NCBI GenBank assembly: GCA_024180945.1
Contig: JAKSGN010000003.1
Coordinates: 310,001-374,000 of the forward strand
Direction of reading: 5' to 3'
DNA from: Macrophomina tecta
Lineage: Eukaryota; Ascomycota; Dothideomycetes; Botryosphaeriales; Botryosphaeriaceae
Length of the DNA: 64,000 nt
The translations under genes and the position numbers were made by a program. The notes under the pieces were generated by a model. The model worked only from the letters and a program-made list of their open reading frames with translations, was not told the origin of the DNA and did not search any database. Of the stretch, positions 43,553 through 55,287 are shown piece after piece; the stretch's first letter is position 1, and each line of letters begins with the position of its first letter.

Positions 43553-45524
43553 GGATATTCGAAGGCGGGGTAAAGTATAAGTTATATTAGAGAGCACTGG
43601 TATACAACCATATATGCTCGTTAATGTAGAGCCAGAATATCCCTTCTTCAGTGTCTCGTCATCTTTTGAGACTTCTGGTGTCGTTCGTAGTGATCAGTTG
43701 AATCCAAAAGATCGCCTCTTTCATGGCCAACAATACGCGGTGTGATTGATGAAGCTGAAATTGCGGAGCCGCGCGTAGGTCGGGAGATTGCGGCGAGAGA
43801 CAAGCCCGAAGGCTATCAACGAAAGCATCAGAACCTGTTCGGATTTTCTTACAGTAAATACTATGCAAGAGCATTCGAAGTGAGGCAGGACTTTTGATGG
43901 ACGGAGCGTTAGACATCGCTGCGCCAGTTGTGTGCGCCTGGGCCGGAGGTCCGCGCGACGACCCGTTCCGTGGTAGCTATGACTGGGGTCTAGATTAAAC
44001 ATATATATGGATACAGCTCCGGCAATCTGATTGGCCATTTCAGATCCTCCGCCTGTCATCCAGTGGTATCTTCCTACTTGCATGAACAGCTACGAGAACG
44101 ACCTTTTTACGTGGAGCGGTCAAGGATCCGTCTATACCCTGCATGGGAGCTAAATCGCTGAAGAGGTTTCGTTGCGTGGTCGTAAAGAACCAGTGTGTTG
44201 AAAGCGAAGATTGTGTAGAATTCGAGAAGACCTATTAGGATGGTGCTTGGGAGTACAAGCCCTGGCAATGTATGCATCAGGCAGGCAATGTTTTGGCGGG
44301 GGCGATGCCTCGTAGTTGCTGCGAAGCCCCCCGAAGGAGGCCATGTTCGTGGTGAGAAGAGATAGATATCGTCACTGCTGCAATGCGCGACCTGTAAGAC
44401 CCACTTAGATGTGACTCAGGGTTTTGGAGCGGGTCTGTAGGTAGCCGAGCAATCACGGTGACGTAGAGGTTTGGCTTGGCCTGCATGCACACCAAAGAGA
44501 TCTATATTTGTGCGAAAGTAAGCGCTTGTGGCGCTACAGGTGGGTTAAGGAGAGCTAATATAGTGGAGCTTGGGCAGCTAAGTTGAACCTCGAACATAGC
44601 AATAGGAAGCTCCACTTGACCTGCAGAAAGCCATGGAAAAGGAGAAACCAGGTGCGGCCGGCGATCGCCGGGTGGTAAATCAGGGGACGGGGTCAGGGTG
44701 GGTTTCGGATCAAACGCGACAACAACCGCTTTTCTCAGGCAGGGTTGCTCAGTTTCCCGGAATCACATGCACGCATTTCCATCGAAGACTGAAATCGGCA
44801 CAAAACTGGGTCGCAGTCCCTGTGGCTCCGTTGTTCCAATGCCTCTAGAGCGGGCGTCGCAACAGCAAGCAGCCCGCCACAAAATTAAGATGAGGATTTT
44901 CTACAACTTACCTTGAACATTCGTATACCTGCAAGCTAAAATAAGCAAGGTGCTCCAGCAGGTGAAACGTGTGGCCTTTGGGCGCCCCCGCATTGTTGGT
45001 TTCAATTTCTGTCCGTGCACCCTGGAAGCTGATGGAAGCCGAGAAGGGCGGAGATCGCCAGGAACTGCTGCTCCTTTATTCGACCACGCTTGTATTTATC
45101 ACTGTAGGCATCCCGTTCATCCCGTGCATGCGCACTTATCTTACAACATTAGTACTTTTCCCAGCTATCTTTTATACCTGTCAAATTTACTTGAACAAAG
45201 CGCTGTACCCATGGGCGGGGGCAAGGTGGCTCGAATGTTCGACGGAAAGAGGATGTCCTTGCTGCCCAAGCATTTCGGGTGCTCATATCGACGTCCAACT
45301 GAGATTCCGAATTGTTTTCCGGGGAGGAGAAACAGCAGCATATGATAGCATATCTCAGCTGTCACTGAGCACGTTTACTTGTTGAAATCAGTATTCGTTG
45401 ATTGCTTTCACCACAATGCAGTCACCGTTAGCCGCCCGCTCATCGTTTGAGCTACGGAAGGACACTATCGGAAATCTATTATCTCCCTTTGGCATACACT
45501 CCACCACCGGCAAATGACCACTCA
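43553..45524. other. intergenic, no gene seen
   Basis: About 2 kb. Frames up to 140 codons occur but without coding bias or family resemblance. Confidence 0.5.
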
Positions 45525-47022
45525 TCACTCATCCTCTGGTGAGGACTCGATCTCCTCCAACTTTCGCAGATCTGCAGGACGCTCCGGAACAAGCAACACC
45601 GCAGCAAAGGTGGATGGAATGGTGATGCCGAACATGACGAATGCAATGATCAGGTTTACCATCGGATCAACTTTTGCAGCGCCGACGCCGAATGAGAGGC
45701 AAGATCCGATAGACTCGAATGATCTCATCAAGCCTACGGCAAGGGTCAAGGTGTTCATGTCGTCGAAAAATGTTCCGAGGATCCAGTAGACGAACATGTA
45801 ATGGGACTCGTTCATGAAGCTGCGCAGTTGTAAGTAAGTTGTGCCTCCCCCCGGGGCGGGGAAAATTCATGAAGCACTTACCGAAAAAGCACGTTGACAG
45901 CGAACCCTCGGCCGAATCCGGGTTGAGCCCAGTCCAAAGTAACCTTTGGGTTTGCGTCGGCGTACAACTTCTCGTTCGCAACCTGCCAGCCGAAAAGGCC
46001 CAACATCACCACCGAGAAGATGATCCATGTGATCTTTGCCAGAGTCGGACGGCTGAAGACCTTGAGATCGTAAAACCAGCCCCAAAAGATGTTGGCTGCG
46101 GTCGCGGCAATTCCAGACATCAGTGCTCCCAATGTTCTTGCTCTAACGGAGAAGTAGTTCGTGAGGTAGATGCCCTGGTATGTGCCGTTCCAGTTAAAGC
46201 CCACGAGGATCGGGATCAGCAGGTAGAATTGCTTAGTCTTCAGCAGCTTCCACCATTGGCGGAACTCTTTCAGCACTGTCTTGTTCTTCGTAGGGTCCTC
46301 GATTTTGCGTCCGTCGCGGTGGATGACCTTCTCGGGCGGTGAGATCAGGAAGGCTAATGGCAGACCGAGGCACTGCAGGCTAATCAAGACCAGATAGGTT
46401 GAGTAGCCGACCTTCCCTCGCTGACCATTTTTCACGTTCAGAGACAGCTGAATGGAGGAGCCGATCAGCTGACCCAGCTCGCGGAGTCCGAGCCAAATTC
46501 CGGTGAACTTTCCACGGTCCTTGACGTCTGCATATCCGAGCGCGATGGCTCCTTCCGCCGCCCACAGAGCAGATGCGGCGACGCCGCATGTAGCGCCTCC
46601 AAACAGGACAAACCACTCCGTTCCGTACCGGTTGTTGACGTACAAAGCGGCCGAATAAGGTGCATAGCCCAGGGTCCCGAGGATGAGGACATTCTTCAAG
46701 CCGTATTTGTTCGCAAGGATGGAGAAGGCAGAACACCCGAAGACCATGATGCCGAAAGTCAATGAATTGGCACCGTTGACGAGGTATGGCTGCTGTTGGC
46801 CTCCAGCCCCGGTATCTGGTTCATGGTCAGCAGCGTTGAAGATCGGCTTCAGTAAAACATACTATTTAAAGCATTCCAGATACCCGGCTGGGTGAACGAG
46901 ATCATCCCAACAATGATCACGTTGAAGAGCGGGCTTCGATACCATCTTGTGAACCGAGAGACTGGCTTGGGTGGCGCCTCATCGACAGCCCCCACTTCTG
47001 GCTCCACTTGCTTCAGCGACAT
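45525..47022 (-). CDS. UNC93-like MFS membrane protein
   Basis: Integral membrane protein of the UNC93/DUF895 branch of the major facilitator superfamily. Exons: 47022-46863, 46815-45882, 45819-45525; 462 aa, normal length. Introns of 47 and 62 nt rejoin as WNALN-N-TGAGGQQQPYLVN and NVLF-R-FMNESHYMF. Typical marks: SPLFNVIIVGMISFTQPGIW (helix 1), NALN..GAGG, LGYAPYSAALYVNNRYGTEW (family consensus YalYaas..), GYADVKDRGKFTGIW and GFNWNGTYQGIYL. About 11-12 hydrophobic helices; cytosolic tails rich in E/K. Substrates of fungal members are unknown. It shares a 716-bp divergent promoter with the TauD-like gene, which suggests co-regulation. Confidence 0.88.
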
Positions 47023-47738
47023 CTCGCAAAATACTTGAGCAACCGACGATTGGCACATGAGAGAGGGTTCCTCAAGATATACGTCTACCAAATAGGATGA
47101 GCATTTCGCGTTCCGAGGATTATGCGGAAAAATTGATATCGGTAAGTGTTTCTATTGGTTTGGCGGCAACAAATCTCTTGGGCCGGTCTTGGTATTCATG
47201 CAGTGATTCGCTAGGACTATGGTGTCATCCGAAGCAACCCCCCAAAATATCCAAACAGCCGCCGCGGCCAATGCTTGGTGGTAATGTGATTATCCTAATC
47301 TGATTTTTCCGTAGATTATTGGCTGCACTTATCACGCGAAAACCCAGGGCCAGTATGTGGATTTAACAAATGTAAACCAATGTGGAGGGGAGTCGAAGAA
47401 GTTATCTTGACATCAGTGCTGCTGATTTCGTGGCAGCATTCAAGTCTTGAAGTCTGTTTTACCGGTTGCATTATTTCCGTCTGTTTCTTTCAACACACCG
47501 AAGCGGGCGGTTCCGTTATTTCACGCTGCCTGCGTAATCCAATCTTTTTCTCTTGCCGGATAAAACTTGAGATGTCACCTCAGCAATCAGAGCCCAGCGT
47601 CTATTTTGGTGATTCCACGCTGGAGACGTGCTTGCAAGGATCCATTACGACAATTCCCATGCGAAGATATAAATCTCCATTACTCAAGCCTTCCAAGACA
47701 GCCTTGACAACACTAAACACACCACCACTACAGCCACC
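47023..47738. promoter_or_regulatory. divergent promoter, UNC93-like / TauD-like
   Basis: 716 bp between two divergent starts. The TauD-like side has a clear TATAAAT at 47668; the UNC93 side has none that I can see. Confidence 0.5.
47668..47674 (+). promoter_or_regulatory. TATA box of TauD-like gene
   Basis: TATAAAT 71 bp upstream of the ATG at 47739, followed by a CA-rich leader and the context CCACCATGG. Confidence 0.65.
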
Positions 47739-48776
47739 ATGGGATCTTCCACAGGGTTCTCGGCCTTCCAGATCACATCATTTGCCCCGGCTGTGAATCT
47801 TCCGGAACCATATACGAAGAACACAACCTTCCCGCTCGCCCTTGCACCATCAAATCCAGACATACCATTATCCGATCTGATATCCGAGATCGCCCACTTG
47901 TCCCAATCCGGCCAAATCCGCTGCCTACTCAACACCCACGGCGCCATCTACTTCAAAGACCTGCATCTCCGCTCCGCCTCCGACTTCTCCCAATTCGCGC
48001 ACGCCTTCGGCTACGCCCCGCACGAAGACATCGGCAACCCCGTCCGCCGCACCGTGCTGGCCCCCAACGTCGCCACCGCCAACGAGGGCCCCAAAACGCA
48101 ACCGATCCACCCGCACAACGAGTTCGGCCTCAGCCCGCACCACCCGGCCTACGTCTTCTTCTACTGCGCCGCCGCGCCCATCTCCGGCGGAGAGACGCCA
48201 CTTAACAGCTCCGTCGCCCTCCTCCACCACCTGCATCGCAAGCACCCGGCCTTCATCGCAGAGATTGAAAGAAGAGGCGTTGCATACACGCTCTTCTACC
48301 CCAACGCGCCGCGAGACCAGACCGCATCCCCCGGCACATCCGTGCTGCAGGCTTGGGGCGCGCACGTCCTCGACTCGGACGACGCCGAGACAGCGCGCCG
48401 CAAGGTCGAGGCCGAGGTGCGCCGGCTGCCGACCGCGACGTGGGCGTGGGAGAACCGCAGCGCGGACAACGCACTCGGCGACCTGCGCGTGTGGCAGCGG
48501 CTGCCGGCGGTGCGCACGCATCCGAGCACGGGCGAGCGGACCTTCTTCAACAACGCCGTGTCGCGGTTTTTGAATGCAGTGGCGGCAGGGACGCTGGAAG
48601 CACCGCATATCAACGCCGAGGGCGCGTATCAGCCCCCGGCGTTTTACGGGGATGGAGAGATCATTCCAACCGAGTATTTTGATGCGGCAGTAGAGTTTAT
48701 AAGGGAGCCGCGGGCGCTGGTGCCGTGGAGGGAGGGAGATGTTGTGTTGCTTGATATGAGTCTGGTTGCTGAGTGA
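47739..48776 (+). CDS. TauD/TfdA-like 2-oxoglutarate dioxygenase, C-terminally truncated
   Basis: Single exon, 345 aa. The family uses Fe(II) held by His-x-Asp/Glu plus a distal His to hydroxylate small molecules. The proximal pair is present: PIHPHNEFGLSPHHP (His126, Glu128), followed by the family block FFYCAAAPISGGETPL. A middle segment (WAWENRSADNALGDLRVW) fits the SyrP/TauD branch. The C-terminal block GDVVLLDMSLVAE stops at Glu345. In intact relatives this position begins the distal motif (..VAHGRxPF or similar), so the third iron ligand, the 2-oxoglutarate-binding Arg and about 20-25 residues are missing. No splice donor near the end restores them. The product is probably inactive, or the gene is an early pseudogene with otherwise unbroken coding. 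Confidence 0.8.
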   Translation: MGSSTGFSAFQITSFAPAVNLPEPYTKNTTFPLALAPSNPDIPLSDLISEIAHLSQSGQIRCLLNTHGAIYFKDLHLRSASDFSQFAHAFGYAPHEDIGNPVRRTVLAPNVATANEGPKTQPIHPHNEFGLSPHHPAYVFFYCAAAPISGGETPLNSSVALLHHLHRKHPAFIAEIERRGVAYTLFYPNAPRDQTASPGTSVLQAWGAHVLDSDDAETARRKVEAEVRRLPTATWAWENRSADNALGDLRVWQRLPAVRTHPSTGERTFFNNAVSRFLNAVAAGTLEAPHINAEGAYQPPAFYGDGEIIPTEYFDAAVEFIREPRALVPWREGDVVLLDMSLVAE

Positions 48777-49658
48777 TTCTAGACGTTGAGATTGCTGACT
48801 GCACTGGTAGAACTACGCTGTGCAACATGGCAGGGAGCCTTGGACGGGGGAGAGGAAGCTTCTAGCCAGTCTCTGGGACGGGCCATGACGGGGCATCATT
48901 TCACCGCTGACGCGTTTTGTACTTGCATTTGTAATGAGGCCGCCTTGGCAGGCGAGTGATGGCATGGAGAGATGGTCGTGCGAGCCGCCTTGGAGACGTA
49001 CGGTGTGCGGTGTTCAGTCTGGCCATGTCTCCTGATATATGTGGATGCCTGTTTCTGGATCTTAGATCAAAGATACTTTCTAAAGAAGGGCTGCGGCAGT
49101 TGGAATGTCCGATCCTTTTCTCATTGCTCCAAACCAGGTACCGGTGTCCCCTGAAGTCCTTGAACACGGGAAGCTCGGAAACTTTGCTGCACGTCATTCC
49201 CAAAGTTTCGGGACAGAGAGTAATGGTTATATATCAGCCGCACCTGAAAGTGATAAAAGCTTAAAGGATCTGAACGGGTAGCGTGAACAACGAGCCTCGA
49301 GGCTCGTGAGTACCGTCTCTTTTCTGCGCATAGTTGTACTGCTTTCATCGTGTTTGAACGACATATGAGCTCATGTGAACCTTACCCAATGCGCCTTTTT
49401 GGTACCTCTTCATCGGGTAAACCCCACTACTCGGCCAAAGCCTACTGCTCCCTGAATGATACATGTTCGGTAAAAGCCTACACAAGCGCAGTTCTACCAT
49501 CACCAAAGCTTCCCTATTCCATATTTGCTGACCAATTTCATTCGGGAGCAAGGCCAAAAGGTACCCGATCATTTTATATTGTAATATAAACACAACCCGA
49601 GACGTCGACCTGCTCTTTTAAATGTGTCATAATTTGCGCCCTGCAATTATCTATCGTA
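48777..49658. other. intergenic
   Basis: 3' flank of the truncated dioxygenase and upstream of the NmrA relic. No gene seen. Confidence 0.5.
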
Positions 49659-50699
49659 ATGGTAAACATCTTAATCGCCGGCTCTGGCTACATCAGCAAA
49701 ACCGTTATAGACGTCATAAAGCCGAACCCGAAGCACAAAACCGTTGTCTCAGCCCGAAAGGCACATCAACTCCATTCCTGCCGGCACCTCGCACACCAGG
49801 CTGATCGCCCCAGATCCCCTCCGAAGACCTCGGCGCCCCTGTCATTGCCGTCAACTATAGTAGCATCACCGCGCTTCGCGATGTTCTGGAGAAGCACCAA
49901 GTCCACACCGTTATCTCAACCCTTGCCGTCGTCGATGCGGACTCGGCCCTCGCGCAGAAGAACCTCATACAGGCCGCGGTTGAGTCCGCCGTCACCCAGC
50001 GGTTCGTCGTGAGCGACTGGGGCCCAGCGTACACCGCGGCGCAGACCAACGACTCGCCGCGCGTGAAGTGGCGGCTCGAATCCTTCGACATCCTTGCTTC
50101 CACCGACCTCGAGTAGACGCGCTTCTCGCTTGGCGTGTTCATGGATTACTGGGGCATGAACGCGTTCAAGTCGCATCTCGAGCCGTTTGCATGGGCGGTG
50201 GACCTCGAGAACAAGGTCGTTGCGATACCGGGTTCGGGCAATGAGCCGGTGGTTTTTGCGCACAGCTATGATGTGGTGAGGTTCGTCGTTGCGGCGTTGG
50301 ACCTGCCGATGTGAGAGCAGCATAGCCTCGTCGTGGGGGATAAGCTGACTTGGCATGATTTTTTGACCATAACTGAGGAGGTGAGAGGTATGTACCTCAG
50401 CACTCGAGTGTTCTGGAGTAAGTTGGAGCTGATATTGGGATTCGACAGGGTGCAAGTTTGAGGTCGTGCATGACACAGTCGAACAGCTGCGCAATAGACA
50501 GCCAACATTCTTGCCTGCTATCAAATTTCTGGAGAGCCACGAAGAGACAAGGACCATGCTTTCTGCGATCAGCATCTGGTCTTCTCAAGGCGTATTTGAT
50601 TTGGACTACGAGAGGTCTCTCAATGTTTTGTTCCCAGAGATTAAGCCACTCAAGGTCGAGGAACTCCTTGAAAAGGAGTGGGGCGGGAGAAACACCTAA
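49659..50699 (+). pseudogene. NmrA-like / isoflavone-reductase-like NAD(P)-binding protein, broken
   Basis: ATG at 49659 gives the Rossmann start VNILIAGSGYISKTVIDVIK. After about 30 codons the frame shifts; it resumes from about 49811 in another frame as QIPSEDLGAPVIAVNYSS, then VHTVISTLAVVD, FVVSDWGPAY and FSLGVFMDYWGMN. In this frame there are TGA at 49802-49804, TAG at 50114-50116 (just after DLE) and TGA at 50312-50314 (after DLPM). A good intron (50388-50448, 61 nt) follows and the last exon to 50699 is intact (TVEQLRNRQPTFLPAIKF, then NVLFPEIKPLKVEELLEKEW). So one frameshift and two or three stops disrupt an otherwise well-preserved gene. Intact relatives bind NAD(P) and act as reductases or redox sensors. 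The decay is recent, since codon bias is kept. Confidence 0.78.
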
Positions 50700-51598
50700 T
50701 GTGATATAGTATATTTTAACTTCTCGTTGTCTTTTGCGTTTCATTTTTGATTTTCCTTTTTGCAGCATTATCTGGAAATTGCAGATGCCTAGTGATTTGA
50801 GGAAGCATATATACGGAAGAGTACCATTTCTTTGAGTCTGAATAATGCTCACACACCGCGGCAATATTATGGACGCCCACTGAGGAGTTATTCAAGAGCC
50901 ACTGTGAACGCCAGTCACCTGCCATTTCCCCATCACGCAGACGGCCCTCAAACTTTAATCACTGCGAGGAAGTGTGGGAACAGTTAAACAACAAATGCAA
51001 TGGGGTGAAATACACGGCCTTTTTTTTTTTCCTAAGCAGCTGTGAAACCTTTATGCAGTGCAAGCAGCGGTTATCCTCACTGAGATGATTAAGACTATTT
51101 ACAACAAAACCGGCGTATCGTGTACTAGTTAATCATGTGATGTAGGATGCAACGGGGCCATGTGAAGGAACGGGTATGGCTAAGACCTTCCAGTTGCTTC
51201 CGTTTGCGCCGCTTCTCATCTTGTCATTCTCTCGATACGTCAGCCCTCTGCATAGTTGTCCTGTTGTAACAGCGTTGCATTTAGCAGAGCTGTCATTCCT
51301 TCTCAACGTTCACGCGTCTGTAATAGCTTCGAGCCCTCCAGGCGAGGAAGAAAGAACCCTCGCATTGTATCAACGAATCCTAAAATCTTGTCATTACCAA
51401 ATTCTGCTCATAGAGAAATATTGGACGAGGAAAACAGTGCATGTGATTCTGCGATGGGTAGTCAACCGAGGCCCTCCGAACAAAAGCATGCTGAAAATGT
51501 TAGTACACACGCTTCCGCATGATCGCTTCAACCTCTCATATTCCATCTATTCCCTGTGCACGTCTAAGAGGTCACAGAAACATTTCGCCATCCTCCGA
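50700..51598. other. intergenic
   Basis: No gene seen. A T-run at about 51019-51029. Confidence 0.5.
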
Positions 51599-53782
51599 TC
51601 AAACAACCTCCCACCAATTCTCATGCAACGTCCTCAGATCCACCTCCTCCGGCGTCTTCAGCCACGCCAACAAATCACTCTCGGGATCCTGCTCCTTCTT
51701 CGTCTTCCCGTTCCCCAGATACGCAAAGCGATTCCTCTTCTCGCCTCCCTCGCCATACCCCCACACCCAATCCTCCCACCTGGGCTCCTGCCGCACGAAC
51801 GTCACGTGCGCGCCACTCCCCGGCCAGACGCCGTGCACGCGCGCGCCGGCGCGGCCGCCGTTGTACCAGCTCTTGCAGTTCTCGGAGAAGACCGTCTGCG
51901 GGAAGAAGGCGTCGCAGTAGTCGGTGAAGTCGTCGGTGGCGGCGCGGCTCGGCTCGGCCGTGGCGATGTGCTGGCGCGAGACCTTGCGCAGCAGGCGCGC
52001 AATGTAGGTCGCTTGCACCTCGACGCCGTGGGGCACGGTGCCGGCGACGGCACCGGCGTTGGGGCCTGCCGAGGGGAGCTGTTAGAAGGGTGTTTCCTGG
52101 AGTTATGGCGTGCCCTTGGGCCTGTTATGGAGAGAGGTATTCGGGACAAGGAAGGCTTACCGTAGAGAAAGAGCAGGTTCGGGAATCCGGGCACTCCGAG
52201 CCCGAGGTAGGAGTATGGGAAGCCGAACTTGCCGTCGTGCAGCCAGTCGCGCGAGAGGTCGTACTCGCCGCTGACGATGGGGAAAGGCGGGGCGAAGGAG
52301 ACGTTGGCGCCAGTCGAGCAGATGACGGCGTCGACGGGGCGATGCACGCCATCCTCGGTCTCAATACCCGTCTCAGTGAAGCGGGCGATCGGAGTGCGGA
52401 TGAAGTCGACGTTGTCCTTGGTCAGGGCCTCGAGATAGCCCGGGCCTGGCGTCAGGCGGCGGCAGTGCGGGTTGAAGGCGGGCACGATCTGCTCGAGGAG
52501 TTCTGGCTTGTCCTTGAGGCGCTGGGCCATCAAGTTGACGAAGGTGTCGCGGGCGTGTTGGTTCTCGGGGCTCTCTTTGAAGACGGAGTTGAAACGGCGC
52601 CAGTAGGTTTCTTCGAGGGCTTTGCGGTAGGCAAGGAATTTTTGCGGGTCTTTGAAGTCTTCAAGCTGCTGCTTGGAGAAGGGCATGGCTTCGCTCTGGC
52701 GGTCGCGGCCGCCGAGGGAGCCGGCGATCCAGGTGGGAGAGCGGGCGTAGTGGTCGAGGTGCTTGGCGACTCTTTGGAGTTCCGGGACGACTTGGATGCC
52801 GCTGGCGCCGTTGCCGATGACGGCGATGCTCTTACCGGTGGGGTCGAAGGAAGGGTCCCAGTTGGATGAGTGGCGCAGGACGCCCTTGTATGTCTCAATT
52901 CCGGGATATTCAGGTATCTGCAGGTGGCGTTAGCAGGATGGGCGAGGCCGGGTGATGGATTTTTTTTTTTTTTTTGGCCATACTTTCCAGGCATTGAAAT
53001 GGCCGATGGCAGGGATCAAGAAATCGTAGAATTCCTCCCTGACCTCCCCAGTGTCGAGTTTCTCCAATGTCAATTTCCATTGACTCCGCGACGGATCCCA
53101 GTCGGCGCGCTGGACATTGGTCTTGAATTGGGTTTTCTCGTAAACGCCATATTTTCTTGCGATGCCTTGCCAGTAATCTCTGATCTCGCCACCTCTCGCA
53201 AATTCATCAGACCAGTCGGATTTTGGCTCAAAGGTGCTCTGGTAAGCCACTGCTGGTACGTCGCAGCGGACACCGGGATAAACGTTTTCGTACCTACGGG
53301 CGTCAGAATGGTTTTTTACGCTCGCGGGGAAGTGATTTCGCACCATGTGCCGCCCTGTGATAGTTAGAACTGCTATTTTGACTGAAGGATGCATACAGAG
53401 GAAATAGGCTCGTACCACATCGGCGTTCTTTTCCAGTACTGTGAGCTCGATGCCCGGGACTTTTGCGGGTAGCAGAGCGGCGGCGGTAACTCCGGACAAA
53501 CCAGTGCCGATAACGGCCACCTTTGAATGGTAAGCGGGGTAGATATTGTAGCTCAGCAGCGATTAATACCCTCAGTTTCTTGACATCGTCAATGGGACGG
53601 TCTTCGATCTTAAAGTCTGAGACAGTGCCATCGGCTCTTTTCAGCCTGGGGTAGGGCAGGTTGACGCCGTTGGCGACCGGGGGTGATGCGGGCACTTCTG
53701 CTACGGCAGGCACATACGCAGATTTGGGCTCGACAGGAAGATGGCCATCACGAGCGTCGGGGACGTAGATTTCAGTGGCCAT
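51599..53782 (-). CDS. Baeyer-Villiger-type flavin monooxygenase
   Basis: FAD- and NADPH-dependent oxygenase that inserts oxygen into ketones or hydroxylates. Six exons: 53782-53570, 53520-53416, 53354-53344 (11 nt), 53293-52984, 52917-52161, 52065-51599; 620 aa. All five introns (49, 61, 50, 66, 95 nt) are GT..AG and keep frame. FAD Rossmann motif VAVIGTGLSG (Gly76-Gly81); GGTWYENVYPGVRCDVPA, whose GGT-W is encoded by the 11-nt exon; BVMO fingerprint variant YKGVLRHSSNWD (His229, Trp233); second Rossmann IAVIGNGASG (Gly248-Gly253). The C-terminus (GPNAGAVAGTVPHGVE) fits the family. The start MATEIYVPDARDG was chosen as the only Met giving a normal length. Intron 4 contains a 15-nt A/T run. 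Neighbours (truncated TauD, NmrA relic, UNC93) suggest a former catabolic or secondary-metabolite group. Confidence 0.9.
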
Positions 53783-54395
53783 GGTGGAAGTTTCCTTTTT
53801 TTTTTGGGGGGATTCTGAAAGTTGAGCCAAGGACTGGCGGGGCATGGCGATTGACACGTCTATATACAGCAGTGCAGGGGCCTCTGGTGGCCATAGCTCC
53901 AAGAGTGGTGCGCAACAGAGGCACACAATCGACAAGGCTGCGGTTGTCATGCAGAAGGTCGACGAATTAGAACTGCCGTGGAGACAGGCTGTCGTGGGGT
54001 AGCTGTGGTTGCAGGTGGATGATGTGATCATGGGCCTGGATGGTGCTCACTTTAGCGCGGCCGCTAGGGAAGCCAAGCGAGACAGTCGCTGCGAGTGCCT
54101 AAGTCGTGGGCTAGATTGGCTGACTCACCGCACACTGGTGGATGACGGCCTCGGACGCGTTGTATACGAGGTACATCCGGTTGATAGGGAACTCTTTGCG
54201 CACGAACTGTGACTCTCTTGCTACAAGTATAAGCAGGTTTCGCTAGCCTACTGCTCGTCATAGTAGCAAGTGACAGGGAAAACAGACAGGTGCCCGTTGC
54301 CGCGGCGGAATTTGCCTGGCATCAAGGATATGTGCCAAAGCATCGCAACCCGCAGAGAGGAGAGCAGGCTAATCAGGACGCCCAACCTGGCCACA
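53783..54395. other. intergenic, BVMO upstream region
   Basis: Short frames only. A T9 run on the minus strand lies just upstream of the BVMO start. Confidence 0.5.
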
Positions 54396-54543
54396 GCAAT
54401 ATTCACTGGCGCATCCAAGAATATAAGCGCAGCAGCAGTCTTGCTAGATGGCTTAGGTCAGGTATGCGGAAGCAAAGAACTAAGGGCTGGGTCAGCAGCA
54501 GCTTAATCTATCCTGGCAGCAGAGCTGACTGCGATGCTCCAAC
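54396..54543 (+). mobile_element. RNase-H-like relic of a non-LTR retrotransposon
   Basis: Reads IFTGASKNISAAAVLLDGLG, then GSKELRAGSAAA, a TAA (54504-54506) where a Tyr codon is usual, and SILAAELTAML. The layout [IY]FTDGS...AAAV....G...  ..AAEL.A matches RNase H at the end of Tad/LINE polyproteins; the catalytic Asp of TDGS is replaced by Gly here. Dead relic. Confidence 0.55.
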
Positions 54544-54924
54544 GCGTACAACGAGCAGCCGACTACTAGCCTGCAAAAGGGAGTCCAAGGCTTGAGACGA
54601 ACACGACTGAAACACAGCAGATCTGTGGAAGACCGAATCAATCTGGCATCAGCATCAGTTTCTAGCCCCCGCAGACGCCGGCGGTTCGGCGCGGCGCTTA
54701 CCTACCGAGCAAGAATTAAAAGGTCGTGCAACGCCGGTCCGCCTCGTCCAACGACCATTTGGCCAAACCCTTGCGTCCTAGAATCAAGCACGAGCGGTAG
54801 ACGATGGACCCCTTGGCTCTCCCAACAGAAAGAAGTTCGCGAATAGTCCCAGACGGCTAGCGATTTTTTTTTTTTTTTTCAGCGGGACGGGAAGTCTAGT
54901 AAGGAGAGAGGTATATACCTAGTT

Positions 54925-55287
54925 TCAATAACTGTACGAGTAAACCGTAGTAGCGACTCCATCACCTATAGTAACACAGCCTATAGACCTGGGGCTAAAT
55001 GCATCGGGGGGGCCGCACGTGCAGGTTGTATCGTACAGGTAGTCCCCTAATTTCCCGGCTATGAAATACCGAGAGTGTGTACCTTGAGTATTGCTTGTTG
55101 CCGTTACGAAAAGCGCGTCCTTCTTCAGGAAATTGCAGTAGTGGTTTCTCGCGCTAGTAAGGGTAAAAGGGGGGCACTCATAGGTGCCGCGGTTTACTGC
55201 ATCGTTCAACTGCCCTGACAAATCGGCGCTACAGGGGTGAGGAATTAAGGACAATGTTGGCGGAACAACGGTGTGCCGTGATACCAC
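54925..55287 (-). other. orphan Cys-containing reading frame
   Basis: Frame of about 125 codons open from just after a TGA at about 55311 to 54925, no ATG at its start. Segments such as NHYCNFLKKDALFVTATSNT and YFIAGKLGDYLYDTTCTCGP look protein-like, with six Cys. May be the terminal exon of a lost secreted-protein gene. Flanked by retrotransposon relics. Confidence 0.3.

Noticed and set aside
44969..45385. 138-codon plus-strand frame with hydrophobic stretches
   Set aside because: Random-looking composition, no start context, overlapping frames equally long; no family.
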